A stretch of 33,980 nt of DNA, taken from the NCBI GenBank assembly GCA_020833325.1, contig JAJHQN010000006.1, positions 1 to 33,980 on the forward strand. The letters run 5' to 3'. Made by a program: the position numbers and the translations under genes. Source of the stretch: Desulfurococcaceae archaeon. Lineage in GTDB: Archaea > Thermoproteota > Thermoprotei_A > Sulfolobales > Acidilobaceae. Positions 18,725-27,894 of this stretch are shown piece after piece. Each line of letters starts with the position of its first letter. The stretch's first letter is position 1. The notes beneath the pieces are model-generated. The model was not told where the DNA came from. It did no database searches and saw only the letters and a list, made by a program, of their open reading frames with translations.

Positions 18725-19639
18725 TCAAGGGAACCATGTCCAGCCCTTCGCTTCCACTCTCCTCCCTCTGAGGTACACGCCTTCCCCCGCTTCGATCCTC
18801 CCGGCTACGTGGCATTCTACATCCTCTCTCCTACAGTAGTCTAGTAGGCATTCGAGGCTGTTTTCTGGTATTGTTACTGCTATGTTGTAGTCTTCCCAGC
18901 TTTCTAGGAGCTCCTCCTCTGCTAGTTTTAACTCTTGTAGTAGCTTTACAGCCTCTCTTGTCGTGTACAGCTCTTCAACAACAACCTTAACCTTGCTGGC
19001 CTCTGATAGCTGGTGTAGTGTTGCAGCCCACCCATCGCTATTATCTATTGCTGCTGTAGCGTTACACTCTGATATTTTCAAGCCAACCCCAAGGTTTATC
19101 CTAGGTCTTCTCGTAAACTCCATGGCTTCAGGGTACTCTCTTATATCTATTAGCCCTCTCAGAGCCATGGAGGCTACGAGGCCGTAGCCTAGGGGCCCGA
19201 CCTGTACCAGGATATCCCCTGGTTTAGCACCGGATCTCGGTATAGGCTTTAAGGTAACCCCTATGACCGCTACGTCGATCCAAGTGTCATGAGCGCTCCT
19301 ATTAGTATCGGCCTTCAACATCCTAACTTTAGCCCACCTACACGCCTCTCCAACACCTCTGGCAACTTCTAACACCACATCCCTTGAGGGTGCCCCCACG
19401 CTGTAGAGGACTGCTAGAGGCCTACCACCACCGGCCACGATATCAGACATGGAGGCTACTACTGCCTTCCAACCCCAATCACTCCAGCTCATCCAAGGGA
19501 GTCTTGAGCTTGAAGCCTCATAGCCGTCAATGTTAACCACGAAGCCCCCTAGGGGTGGGGAGTCGAAGTCGAAAAGCTCCAGGGAGCCTGTTAGCCTAGA
19601 TAGCTCTTTGAGGAGTTCAAGCCATCCTTTGAAAGACAT
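18725..19639 (-). CDS. AIR synthase/ThiL (PurM-superfamily) related protein
   Basis: WGWKAVVASMSDIVAGGGRPLAVLYSVGAP, AKPGDILVQVGPLGYGLVASMALRG, CNATAAIDNSDGWAATLHQLSEASKVKVVVEE. Confidence 0.8.
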   Translation of the reverse strand: MSFKGWLELLKELSRLTGSLELFDFDSPPLGGFVVNIDGYEASSSRLPWMSWSDWGWKAVVASMSDIVAGGGRPLAVLYSVGAPSRDVVLEVARGVGEACRWAKVRMLKADTNRSAHDTWIDVAVIGVTLKPIPRSGAKPGDILVQVGPLGYGLVASMALRGLIDIREYPEAMEFTRRPRINLGVGLKISECNATAAIDNSDGWAATLHQLSEASKVKVVVEELYTTREAVKLLQELKLAEEELLESWEDYNIAVTIPENSLECLLDYCRREDVECHVAGRIEAGEGVYLRGRRVEAKGWTWFP

Positions 19640-19721
19640 TGTAGCTCAACCCACCTCCAGATGTGTAGTTCAAACTTGGTTATAAGCTCTCCCGTTCAAA
19701 CCCACTAGTGGTGTTAGCTAC

Positions 19722-20723
19722 TTGGACGACCCCATCGTAGACTTCCACACCCACCTGCCGTGGAGGCCTAGGGATTCTCTTGAAGCCTCTAGGGCCCTCC
19801 TGGAGGCTATGGACTACGCTGGGGTTACCTTAGCTGTTGTTATAAACGTTGAGTTTGCTGTAAGAACGTTTCTCGAGAATGTTAGCCCACGTAGGATTAT
19901 TGAAGCTGCAGCTGAGGTTCTAGACTACCTTATAGTAGCTAGGATACCATACATACACAGGATGGTCATGGAGCCTGAGTGGGCTGTGGAGGAGCATGTT
20001 AGGTTTATGAGGGAGAATCATAGGGATAACGTTGACTTCATTAGAGTAGCTAGTACCGGTAGGCTTATACCTGTGGCTAGCTTCAACCCGGATTTAAGTG
20101 TTATGGATAATCTTGGTAGGTTGAGAGCTCTCGGTGATAGGGTGCTAGGAGTGAAGGTATTCCCAACACTACACTTCACAAGACCGGATAGTGAGAAGCT
20201 TAAACCAGTATACGATTACATAGCTAACATTAACGGTTTGGTGATAGTCCATACAGGATGCGATCCAGGCCTCTGGGAGCTCCCACCATTCTGCTCCAAC
20301 GCTAAACCATCATACGTAGCTAGAGCTGCGAGGGAGAACAAGGATGTAAGATTCATAGTAGCACACCTAGGAGCGTATAGTGCCTTAAACCCAGGTATAT
20401 TCTTTAGAGAAGCCCTGGAAGCCCTGGCAATCGATAACGTGTACGCGGACACATCAGCCGTAGACCCATACTTCGTTAGAAGAGCTGTAGAGGAGGTTGG
20501 CTATGATAAGATACTCTTTGGAAGCGATTACCCGATGGTACAAGGGCTTGACATAGCTTCAGCTCTAGAAGATATAATGATGTTGGATATACCCGGGAAG
20601 GCTAAGAGGGCGATGGTAACGGATAATCCATTAAAGCTACTCAAAACATGGCATGGATGGGAGGGAGTGGAGGAAGCTCTGAAACTAGGAAGAGGGGAGG
20701 TGGTAGAGCATGTTAGAGGGTGA
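19722..20723 (+). CDS. amidohydrolase-family metal-dependent hydrolase (amidohydrolase_2-like)
   Basis: IVDFHTHLPW, GVKVFPTLHF, GLVIVHTGCDPG, VRFIVAHLGAY, NVYADTSAVDP, KILFGSDYPMVQG; TTG start. Confidence 0.85.
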   Translation: MDDPIVDFHTHLPWRPRDSLEASRALLEAMDYAGVTLAVVINVEFAVRTFLENVSPRRIIEAAAEVLDYLIVARIPYIHRMVMEPEWAVEEHVRFMRENHRDNVDFIRVASTGRLIPVASFNPDLSVMDNLGRLRALGDRVLGVKVFPTLHFTRPDSEKLKPVYDYIANINGLVIVHTGCDPGLWELPPFCSNAKPSYVARAARENKDVRFIVAHLGAYSALNPGIFFREALEALAIDNVYADTSAVDPYFVRRAVEEVGYDKILFGSDYPMVQGLDIASALEDIMMLDIPGKAKRAMVTDNPLKLLKTWHGWEGVEEALKLGRGEVVEHVRG

Positions 20724-20758
20724 GTTGTACATAAACGCTAACATGAGATCTCCTTGGA

Positions 20759-21355
20759 TTAAAGTTTAACGCTTGTATAGCCTCTATAGTCTAGCCATGG
20801 CTTATAGCAAATGTTAAACCACAGGCTCCTGTAATCCAGCCTCCTAAGTTTCGAGAGAAGACTTCTACTGTAAGGTTTAACCATGATTATATCGTCATCG
20901 TACATGCATGCTATAGCTTCAAGGGCCTCCACCACATCGTATCCCAGCTCGCTCTCAGCTATACTCCACTCTAGAACCCTATAGCCTAGGCTTTTGAAGA
21001 GCCTTTGAGATTCAATATTATCTCTTGTTGTAGATGCCACGTAGACCCTGGAGCCTTTACCCTCCAGAAGCTCCTCCATCGATGCGACTAGCACTTTACC
21101 GAAACCCGAGCCCCTATAGCTTCTTCTAATGTAGACGTAGTAGATGACACCTACAGTTAACATGGAACCTTCAGCGGTATACCCTATGGCCGATCCTACA
21201 TCGACACCGTTAACCCTTATAATAACACCTAGACCACCATTCTCTACAGCTGCTTTTGCGAAAACCTGGTGGTATCTGGAGAGCTCCTCGGACATGAGCT
21301 TCAAAGCTGAGACTTCATCCTCGTATACCACTATTCCATTAAGGTAACCCCCCAT
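20759..21355 (-). CDS. GNAT-family N-acetyltransferase
   Basis: VGVIYYVYIRRSYRGSGFGKVLVASMEELLEGKGSRVYVASTTRDNIESQRLFKSLGYRVLEW. Confidence 0.85.
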   Translation of the reverse strand: MGGYLNGIVVYEDEVSALKLMSEELSRYHQVFAKAAVENGGLGVIIRVNGVDVGSAIGYTAEGSMLTVGVIYYVYIRRSYRGSGFGKVLVASMEELLEGKGSRVYVASTTRDNIESQRLFKSLGYRVLEWSIAESELGYDVVEALEAIACMYDDDIIMVKPYSRSLLSKLRRLDYRSLWFNICYKPWLDYRGYTSVKL

Positions 21356-21377
21356 TAGTTGTTTAACTCCAGCCCTC

Positions 21378-21635
21378 CTACTGTTGCTTCATCTTCTCCA
21401 CGACATACCTTTTATATGTAACCTTCCACATTGTAGGCTCTATGTCGAGTAGCCATGCTGGTATCCTTTTCACCAGCTCGTATGCCTCATCCCAGCTCTC
21501 AAGGCCTAGGGCTGCTGCTAGCTGCTCTAATGTCATCTCAGTCCTCTTATACCTCCTTAGTATCTTCAAAGTCTCCTCGTTAATCTCAACCTCCTTATCC
21601 CCCACCCTTATGACAAACCTCTCCTCACTACTCAA
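21378..21635 (-). CDS. conserved hypothetical protein (85 aa), possible HTH
   Basis: Complete ORF; IRVGDKEVEINEETLKILRRYKRTEMTLEQLAAALGLESWDEAYELVKRIPAWLL. Confidence 0.65.
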   Translation of the reverse strand: MSSEERFVIRVGDKEVEINEETLKILRRYKRTEMTLEQLAAALGLESWDEAYELVKRIPAWLLDIEPTMWKVTYKRYVVEKMKQQ

Positions 21636-21707
21636 AGGAGTGCACCCTAGCCCAAGACCCAGATGGTGTACTACAGCTTAAAAGGTTTAAAGGCGACAGT
21701 TTAGAGG

Positions 21708-21947
21708 GTGTGCACGTTGCCCGTAGAGATAACAGATTTAAACCTGTTCGCAGACATAGCTAGGAGAGCTATAGAGTGTAGGATTAAGAGGGTGAGGAAG
21801 GGTAACCTAGTCAAGATCAAGGCTAGAACCAGGAGATACCTTTACACGTACAAGACAACAGAGGATCAACTACAAGATGTTCTAAGCAAGGTACAGTGTA
21901 AGAAGGTAGTGGACGTAGATAAGGAGATCAAGTCTGGGAAGACGTAG
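21708..21947 (+). CDS. rpl38e: ribosomal protein L38e-like
   Basis: PVEITDLNLFADIARRAIECRIKRVRKGNLVKIKARTRRYLYTYKTTEDQLQDVLSKVQC resembles L38e (K-rich core plus RYLYT). Confidence 0.75.
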   Translation: MCTLPVEITDLNLFADIARRAIECRIKRVRKGNLVKIKARTRRYLYTYKTTEDQLQDVLSKVQCKKVVDVDKEIKSGKT

Positions 21948-22159
21948 AGAAGAAAGAGTTCAACGCAATCAGGTTACATCTTCTAATTTCGTGCTTTCAG
22001 CTGAGGCGCACACCTTACATCAACCGTATGGATCCCGCTTGAACTCTAACATTATGAAGCTCCCATCTATGGATGTACTTGAATAACATTACAGCATTCT
22101 CCAAGGCTTGGCGCACCTACGTAGCCTCATAACCGATACTATGTGGTATCAGCGGAGGC

Positions 22160-22443
22160 TTATGACCCCCTCCTAGCCCTTAAAAGGGCGAGGTTTCCCC
22201 GCATCCCTGGGAGGCTTTACGCCTCCCCCGAGCGGTTTGTCGGATCTCCGCTCGGAAGCCTGCACATCACCTCTAAGCATCCCCATCTCTTGGGGCATCA
22301 TCGTTTCAGGGCCGGGGGGCCTCGGCCCCGGTGGGGCCATCGGACCTCCTCCCCACACCGGGCTGCTTGACCGTAATTGTGTTAACCGAGCTTTAAGCTT
22401 CTTCATCTCCTCCTTAGAAAGGCGAAGCTTTCCAGTTGTAAAC
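22160..22443 (-). repeat. ~285-bp structured GC-rich repeat, copy B (IS605 right-end/omegaRNA-like)
   Basis: Reverse strand: GTTTACAACTG...CCGGTGTGGGGAGGAGGTCCGATGGCCCCACCGGGGCCGAGGCCCCCCGGCCCTGAAACGATGATGCCCCAAGAGATGGGG...CCGAGCGGAGATCCGACAAACCGCTCGG...GGGGAAACCTCGCCCTTTTAAGGGCTAGGAGGGGGTCATAA. Collinear with copy A. Confidence 0.8.
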
Positions 22444-22532
22444 ATATGGTGGTTACAGGTAAGGTATGGGTGGTCGTACCTACCATTAAACTCGTAGCAG
22501 CATATGGCATGTTTACGGTCGACGTAAACCAA
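22173..22532 (-). pseudogene. ORF overlapping copy B; possible C-terminal remnant of a TnpB-type gene
   Basis: ORF ...FTTGKLRLSKEEMKKLKARLTQLRSSSPVWGGGPMAPPGPRPPGPETMMPQEMGMLRGDVQ... runs through the repeat to the terminal hairpin. Copy A partly preserves the same frame (KFTTETPAFSRQRWKEI*, EPVWGGG) but with stops. No RuvC or zinc-finger motif seen. Confidence 0.3.
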
Positions 22533-22647
22533 TCTTCTAGGTAGCGTTCCTCGATTTTAGGTGATTCAGCTCTCTGTGTTTGCTGTCTAGTGCGTCTCAT
22601 TCCTATAAAGGTTTCGGTTTAAGTGTTCTACTGTGTAGTGTTACGAG

Positions 22648-23904
22648 TTGGCTAGGGTTAGGGTTCTTGGTAGTGGTAGGGAGGTTGGTAGGGCTGCTAT
22701 CCTCGTTGAGGGTAGTGGTGGTTCTCTCCTTATGGACTATGGTGTTAACTTTGATGAGAGGGATAACCCTATATTCCCTGAGTATGTTAGACCACGTGAT
22801 CTAAGTGGTGTTGTTCTAACTCATAGTCATCTTGATCATGTTGGTGCATCACCCCTGCTCTATATTAGCGTTAAGCCTAGGCTCTACGCTACACCTCTAA
22901 CATTGGATGTTACAAGGGTACTGTTACATGATATGATTAAGATTGGTGGTGCTAACCTCCCCTTCGATGAGGGTGTTGTTGATGATATGCTTTCATCTGC
23001 TACGACTATAGGCTACAATGAGGAGGTTGACCTGGGTGGTTTGAGGTTTAAGCTCCTCTACTCAGGCCACATACCAGGCTCTGCTAGCGTCCTGGTAGAG
23101 GTTGATGGGAGGGCTGTGCTTTACACGAGCGATGTTAATGTTATAGAGACTAAGCTTATGGGCCCAGCTATGCTCGATGGACTAAGCGTAGACCTGGTTA
23201 TAGTGGAGTCAACCTACGGCTCTACAAACCACCCTCCAAGACAGTTTGTTGAGGATAGGTTCTATGAGAGTTTAAGGGAGGTTGTCGAGTCAGGTGGTGT
23301 AGCCTTGGTTCCAGTGTTTAGTGTGAGTAGGGGTCAGGAGGTTCTATGCATCCTAGCTGAGAGAGACCCCCCGTGGCAGGTTTGGGTTGACGGTATGGTT
23401 AGGGATGTTGCAGAGTTCTACCTAAAACACTCGGGGTACATAAGACTCTACGGGCTCCTAGCGAAGGCTATGAGGGAGTATAACCTGGTTAGAGGATGGC
23501 AGGATAGGAGGATAGCTTACAGGGAGCCTGGGGTTATAGTGGCGAGCTCGGGTATGCTAAAGGGAGGGCCAAGCCTATACTATTTGAAGAGGATAGCTGA
23601 GAATCCGAAAAACGCAGTATTCCTAGTAAGCTTCCAGGGGAGAGGAACACCTGGGAGACAGATACTTGAAACAGGGCTAGCCCTAGCAGAGGAGATACCA
23701 GTGAGAGCTAGGGTGGAGTGGTTCGACCTATCAAGTCACATAGACCAAAACGGGGTCATAAGGCTGCTTAAGAGCATGAAGGCAGACAGGGTAGCCCTAG
23801 TACATGGAACACCAAGAGCACAGGAAGCACTAGCAAAGAGGATCAGGGAAGAGCTAGGACTACAAGTGGAGATACCAGCAGTAGGAGACACGATAGAACT
23901 CTGA
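22648..23904 (+). CDS. metallo-beta-lactamase/beta-CASP ribonuclease (aCPSF2-like)
   Basis: VVLTHSHLDHVGASPLL, YSGHIPGSASVLVEVDGRAVLYTSDVN, VIVESTYGSTNHPPR, VIVASSGMLKGGPS, SSHIDQNGVIRLLKSMKADRVALVHG. Confidence 0.92.
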   Translation: MARVRVLGSGREVGRAAILVEGSGGSLLMDYGVNFDERDNPIFPEYVRPRDLSGVVLTHSHLDHVGASPLLYISVKPRLYATPLTLDVTRVLLHDMIKIGGANLPFDEGVVDDMLSSATTIGYNEEVDLGGLRFKLLYSGHIPGSASVLVEVDGRAVLYTSDVNVIETKLMGPAMLDGLSVDLVIVESTYGSTNHPPRQFVEDRFYESLREVVESGGVALVPVFSVSRGQEVLCILAERDPPWQVWVDGMVRDVAEFYLKHSGYIRLYGLLAKAMREYNLVRGWQDRRIAYREPGVIVASSGMLKGGPSLYYLKRIAENPKNAVFLVSFQGRGTPGRQILETGLALAEEIPVRARVEWFDLSSHIDQNGVIRLLKSMKADRVALVHGTPRAQEALAKRIREELGLQVEIPAVGDTIEL

Positions 23905-24012
23905 AACAACATTAACCCCGATGCCTCAAGGCTCAAAAAGGCTTCTAAACCGAACAGGCTGAAATCACTGTTACAACCTTGCTAGTAGGAGAGCAGTTAT
24001 AGTAAATAGTAA

Positions 24013-24339
24013 ATACACGATACTAGTAGGCATACATCGATAGCTAAGCTCATAGGGATAGCTGTTAAGGAGGGCTTAGACTTTGAAAGATCTATTGCGA
24101 TCACCACGGGGAGGGCATCGTCCGATATGGTCTTAGAATTCGCAAACGTAAGGGTGCCTATAGTTGTATCCACAAGGGGGCCTCTCTACAGCGGCCTTAC
24201 AGCAGCAACGCTTTTCAAGGTAACCCTCATATCTTATATTAGGAGAGGTGATAAGGTTAAAGGGCTTGTCATCTTAACGTATCCCGAGAGGGTTGTAGGC
24301 TATAAGAGGAAGGATTACGTATTACTAGGAGATAGCTAG
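24013..24339 (+). pseudogene. fdhD: FdhD-like sulfurtransferase, C-terminal fragment lacking the N-terminal half
   Basis: Frame open from 24013 reads IHDTSRHTSIAKLIGIAVKEGLDFERSIAITTGRASSDMVLEFANVRVPIVVSTRGPLYSGLTAATLFKVTLISYIRRGDKVKGLVILTYPERVVG, matching FdhD DVGRHNAVDKxIG...GRASSEMV...GIPVLVS...T.L..; in-frame TAG TAA immediately upstream. Confidence 0.7.
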
Positions 24340-24352
24340 CACCTACGTTAAA

Positions 24353-24362
24353 CTTTTTAAAT
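24353..24362 (+). promoter_or_regulatory. putative archaeal TATA box (box A) for tRNA-Phe
   Basis: CTTTTTAAAT about 25-34 nt upstream of the tRNA 5' end at 24387. Confidence 0.55.
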
Positions 24363-24386
24363 CTCGCCTCTAGATAACTCTCTTGG

Positions 24387-24461
24387 GCCGCCGTAGCTCA
24401 GCGGGAGAGCGCCCGGCTGAAGACCGGGTGGTCGGGGGTTCGAATCCCCCCGGCGGCACCA
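24387..24461 (+). tRNA. tRNA-Phe (anticodon GAA), intron-less, CCA encoded
   Basis: Acceptor GCCGCCG/CGGCGGC, D-arm GCTCAGCGGGAGAGC, anticodon stem CCCGG-CTGAAGA-CCGGG, T-arm GGGGGTTCGAATCCCCC, discriminator A plus CCA. Confidence 0.95.
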
Positions 24462-25229
24462 TCACCACTTGTACTCGGGCCTCCTCTTCTCCACGAAGGC
24501 TCTCGCAGCCTCCCTAGCTTCGCTCCCTCTCGCTAGTCTCTCTAGCTCGCTGAACCCTAGTTCCAGTAGTGGTGTTAGCTTAGCCAGTCTTAGCAGTCTT
24601 TTTATAGATTTTATTGCTTGTGGTGAGTTCTCCATTATACTTTTTGCTATCCTTTGAACCTCCTCTCTTAAAGCCTTCTGGTCCGGGGCTAGCCTTGCTA
24701 TGAGCCCTATGTGGTGTGCCTCCTTGGCGGTCAGAGGCTCTAGTGTCATTGCTAGCATTGCTGTTCTCGATGGTCCTAGCACACTTGGGCCTACCACTGG
24801 TAGTATTGGTGTGTTGTAACCCCACCTAGCCTCAGCCCACACGAGCTTAGCGCTCTCAACTGAGACAACTATGTCGGCAGCCCATATTAGCTCGGCTCCA
24901 CCACCGTAGGCGTCACCGTTCAAGGCTAGGATGAGAGGTTTATCAACGTAGAGCATCCTCCTAGCAAGCCTAGCTATGGATGCGAAAAGCCTCCCAGCCT
25001 CCTCTGGGGAGCCCGCGCTAGCGACCTCGGATAAATCTGCACCAGCAGAGAAAACCCTACCCTCACCTGTAATAGCTATAACCCTGACATCACCCCTACC
25101 CTCAAGCTCGTCGAGAGCTCTTAGAACCTCTTCCAGAAACTCAGAGTTCAGGGCGTTAAGCCTCTCAACCCTCCTAAGTACAACCCATCCAACACCATCT
25201 GAAACCTCTACACCAACAAACCTGTACAA
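24462..25229 (-). CDS. enoyl-CoA hydratase/isomerase family protein
   Basis: VRVIAITGEGRVFSAGADLSEVAS, DKPLILALNGDAYGGGAELIWAADIVV, ARWGYNTPILPVVG. Confidence 0.9.
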   Translation of the reverse strand: MYRFVGVEVSDGVGWVVLRRVERLNALNSEFLEEVLRALDELEGRGDVRVIAITGEGRVFSAGADLSEVASAGSPEEAGRLFASIARLARRMLYVDKPLILALNGDAYGGGAELIWAADIVVSVESAKLVWAEARWGYNTPILPVVGPSVLGPSRTAMLAMTLEPLTAKEAHHIGLIARLAPDQKALREEVQRIAKSIMENSPQAIKSIKRLLRLAKLTPLLELGFSELERLARGSEAREAARAFVEKRRPEYKW

Positions 25230-25361
25230 AGCCCTTACACCGTCTAAACCCTAGGCTAGGGGTTAAATTTAAAACTACGCTATGTTAACGCGTTGTCTGA
25301 AAGCTTAACATGTAAGACAATTATTTAAACTCTCGAAGGCTTCTTTAAACAGGGGTATGGC

Positions 25362-27299
25362 GTGGGGTACCCTGAGGTTCTAGCGGAACCTGGCTCAAAG
25401 GTATTGATGTTGGGTAATGTTGCTGTTGCTAGAGCATGTCTTGAGTACGGTGTTGGCCTAGCCTCCGGGTACCCTGGGACACCTTCATCTGAGGTTGTGG
25501 AGGCCCTAGCTTACGCTGCTTCTAAGCTAGGCTATCCTTATGTTGAGTGGAGTGTTAATGAAAAAGTTGCATTTGAGGTGGCTTATGGTGCTGCTATCTC
25601 AGGGGTTCCAAGTGTTGTTTCTATGAAGCATGTTGGTTTGAATGTAGCTGCAGACCCCTTCTTTAGTAGTGCTTATACCGGTGTTGAGGCATCACTCCTA
25701 GTTATCTCAGCCGACGACCCTGGGATGTGGAGTAGTCAGAATGAGCAGGATAACAGGTGGTATGGTGTCCACGCATACATACCGGTAGTGGAGCCTGCTG
25801 GAGCCCAGGAGGCTAGGGAGGCCGCCCTTGAGGCTTTAAGGTTGAGCGGTGAGGTGAGACACCCAGTACTCCTAAGGCTTGTCACCAGGGTATCGCATAC
25901 AAGGGCCCCTGTAACGGTGGGAGCTCTGGGGAGGCCTAGGCTTAGGGGAGTGTTTAAAAGTATCCCTTCAAGGTGGAACCTCATACCAGCACATGCTAGG
26001 AGGCTTAGGGAGGAGCTCCTAGAGAGGTGGAGGAGGATTGAGGACCTAGTCTCAAGGAGTGAGCTTAACGTAGCAGAGGGGCCCAGGGACTCCCAGGTCG
26101 TGGTAATAGGCGTTGGAGTAGGCTATAGGTATGCTAGGGAGGCTCTTAGAAGGCTTAAGGCCCAGGTTAGGCTGGTTAAGGTAACCACCCCTGTACCCCT
26201 ACCATCCAAGTTCGTCCTGGGAGAGGTTGAGGGTAGAGATTCTGTATTAGTGGTGGAAGAGGGGGATCCCGTTTTCGAGACAATGATTAAAACTCTACTA
26301 CAGGAGGTCGGCTTAAACACGAGGGTTTACGGTAAGAGGAGTGGTCACCTTAGGGCTACTGGTGAGCTTAGGCTAGAGGATGTAGAGGGGGCTATAGCAC
26401 AGGTTTTAGGCCTCGGGTATAGGAGGCCAGAGCTCCTGGAGGCAACAGTGAAGCCCCCTCCAAGACCTCCTGTCCTATGCCCTGGGTGTCCTTACAGGAG
26501 TGTGTTCTACGCTGTTAGAAGGGCTGTTAAGAGACTTGGTCTCGATGTAGTGTACTCAGGTGATATAGGCTGTTATAGCTTAGCTGTTAACAAGCCCTTC
26601 AACGCACAGGACACCCTTATCGAGATGGGTGGTAGTGTGGGTCTCGCTAATGGCATGTCTCACGTGCTAGGGGGTAGGGTGGTGATTGCAACTATCGGTG
26701 ACTCTACATTCTACCATGCAGGCATACCAGGGCTTATAAACGCTGTCTACAACAAAGCCCCCATGATGGTTCTAGTACTTGATAATGGGGTTACAGCTAT
26801 GACGGGACACCAGCCCCACCCAGGTTCGGGTTTCAACGCTATGGGAGGGGAGGCTAGGAGGATCCCGGTGGAGGATGTAGCGAGGGGTGTTGGTGTAGAC
26901 TCGGTATATGTAGCTGAGGCGTTCAACCCAAGGGATGTTGAGGCTAAAGCTTTAAGTGCTTTAAGGGATGTAGGGGAGGGTAAGATCTCAGTTGTGATAG
27001 CAAGAGGTCCGTGTATCCTCATGGCAATGAGTAGGGCTAGAGCTGAGAGCATCCCTAGACCGAGCTATGTTGTGGACTCCAGCAGGTGTAGGGGGTGTAT
27101 GGTATGCTATAAAGCTTTCAACTGCCCAGCTATAACGCCTAGTGGTGACGGTAAGATAACCATTAACAAGACTCTGTGTACGGGTTGCGGTGTATGCGAG
27201 AGGATATGCCCGTTCAACGCTATAAAACCTGCTAGCTACATCGATGAGAGGTGGTGGAACCTCCTAGGGTTAACAACGTCTAGTGTGGGAGGTGGCTAA
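25362..27299 (+). CDS. iorA: indolepyruvate:ferredoxin oxidoreductase alpha subunit
   Basis: GLASGYPGTPSSEVVEAL, MKHVGLNVAADPFFSSAYTGVEASLLVISADDPGMWSSQNEQDNR, CPGCPYRSVFYAVR, GDIGCYSLAVNKPF, MGGSVGLANG, C-terminal ferredoxin Cys clusters CRGCMVCYKAFNCP and CTGCGVCERICPF. Confidence 0.95.
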   Translation: MGYPEVLAEPGSKVLMLGNVAVARACLEYGVGLASGYPGTPSSEVVEALAYAASKLGYPYVEWSVNEKVAFEVAYGAAISGVPSVVSMKHVGLNVAADPFFSSAYTGVEASLLVISADDPGMWSSQNEQDNRWYGVHAYIPVVEPAGAQEAREAALEALRLSGEVRHPVLLRLVTRVSHTRAPVTVGALGRPRLRGVFKSIPSRWNLIPAHARRLREELLERWRRIEDLVSRSELNVAEGPRDSQVVVIGVGVGYRYAREALRRLKAQVRLVKVTTPVPLPSKFVLGEVEGRDSVLVVEEGDPVFETMIKTLLQEVGLNTRVYGKRSGHLRATGELRLEDVEGAIAQVLGLGYRRPELLEATVKPPPRPPVLCPGCPYRSVFYAVRRAVKRLGLDVVYSGDIGCYSLAVNKPFNAQDTLIEMGGSVGLANGMSHVLGGRVVIATIGDSTFYHAGIPGLINAVYNKAPMMVLVLDNGVTAMTGHQPHPGSGFNAMGGEARRIPVEDVARGVGVDSVYVAEAFNPRDVEAKALSALRDVGEGKISVVIARGPCILMAMSRARAESIPRPSYVVDSSRCRGCMVCYKAFNCPAITPSGDGKITINKTLCTGCGVCERICPFNAIKPASYIDERWWNLLGLTTSSVGGG

Positions 27300-27300
27300 C

Positions 27301-27894
27301 ATGGCTTCGAGCGAGAGCTTCAACATTTTAATTGCTGGTGTTGGAGGTCAAGGTGTTCTAACACTCTCTAGGATAATAGGTGAGGCCTCCCTAGCTAGTG
27401 GTTTAAACGTACTAGTAGCTGAAACACATGGCTTAAGCCAGAGGGGTGGTGCTGTAGTAGTCCACGTTAGGATTGGTGATGTAGATTCACCACTAGTACC
27501 TCTCGGGGAGGCAGATCTGATGATTGGGTTAGAGCTCCTAGAGGTTATAAGAAACATTGGTTATATGAGGAGGGGTGGTTTTATAGTAGCTGATAGGCTA
27601 ATAATACCACCGTCCATACCCGATGTTAAGACCCCTAGCTTGGATAACGTTATAGAAGCTCTCAGGGGCTTAGATGTTAGGTTAACGGTAATCCCAGCTA
27701 GTGAGGTTGCAGAGAAGCTAGGCGATGTTAGGGTTGCCAATGTATATCTGTTAGGTCAGGCTATTTCAATAACGAAGCTCGGTAGCATCATAGGATTTGA
27801 TGGTGTGGTCAAAGTTTTAAGAGGGCTCCCCAACCCAGAGTTGAACTTGAAAGCGTTCAAGCTAGGGTATATGGGTGGAGGTTTTGAGTGTTAA
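27301..27894 (+). CDS. iorB: indolepyruvate:ferredoxin oxidoreductase beta subunit
   Basis: SFNILIAGVGGQGVLTLSRIIGEASLASGLNVLVAETHGLSQRGGAVVVHVRIGD; ATG at 27301 chosen inside the 27283 ORF. Confidence 0.92.
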   Translation: MASSESFNILIAGVGGQGVLTLSRIIGEASLASGLNVLVAETHGLSQRGGAVVVHVRIGDVDSPLVPLGEADLMIGLELLEVIRNIGYMRRGGFIVADRLIIPPSIPDVKTPSLDNVIEALRGLDVRLTVIPASEVAEKLGDVRVANVYLLGQAISITKLGSIIGFDGVVKVLRGLPNPELNLKAFKLGYMGGGFEC

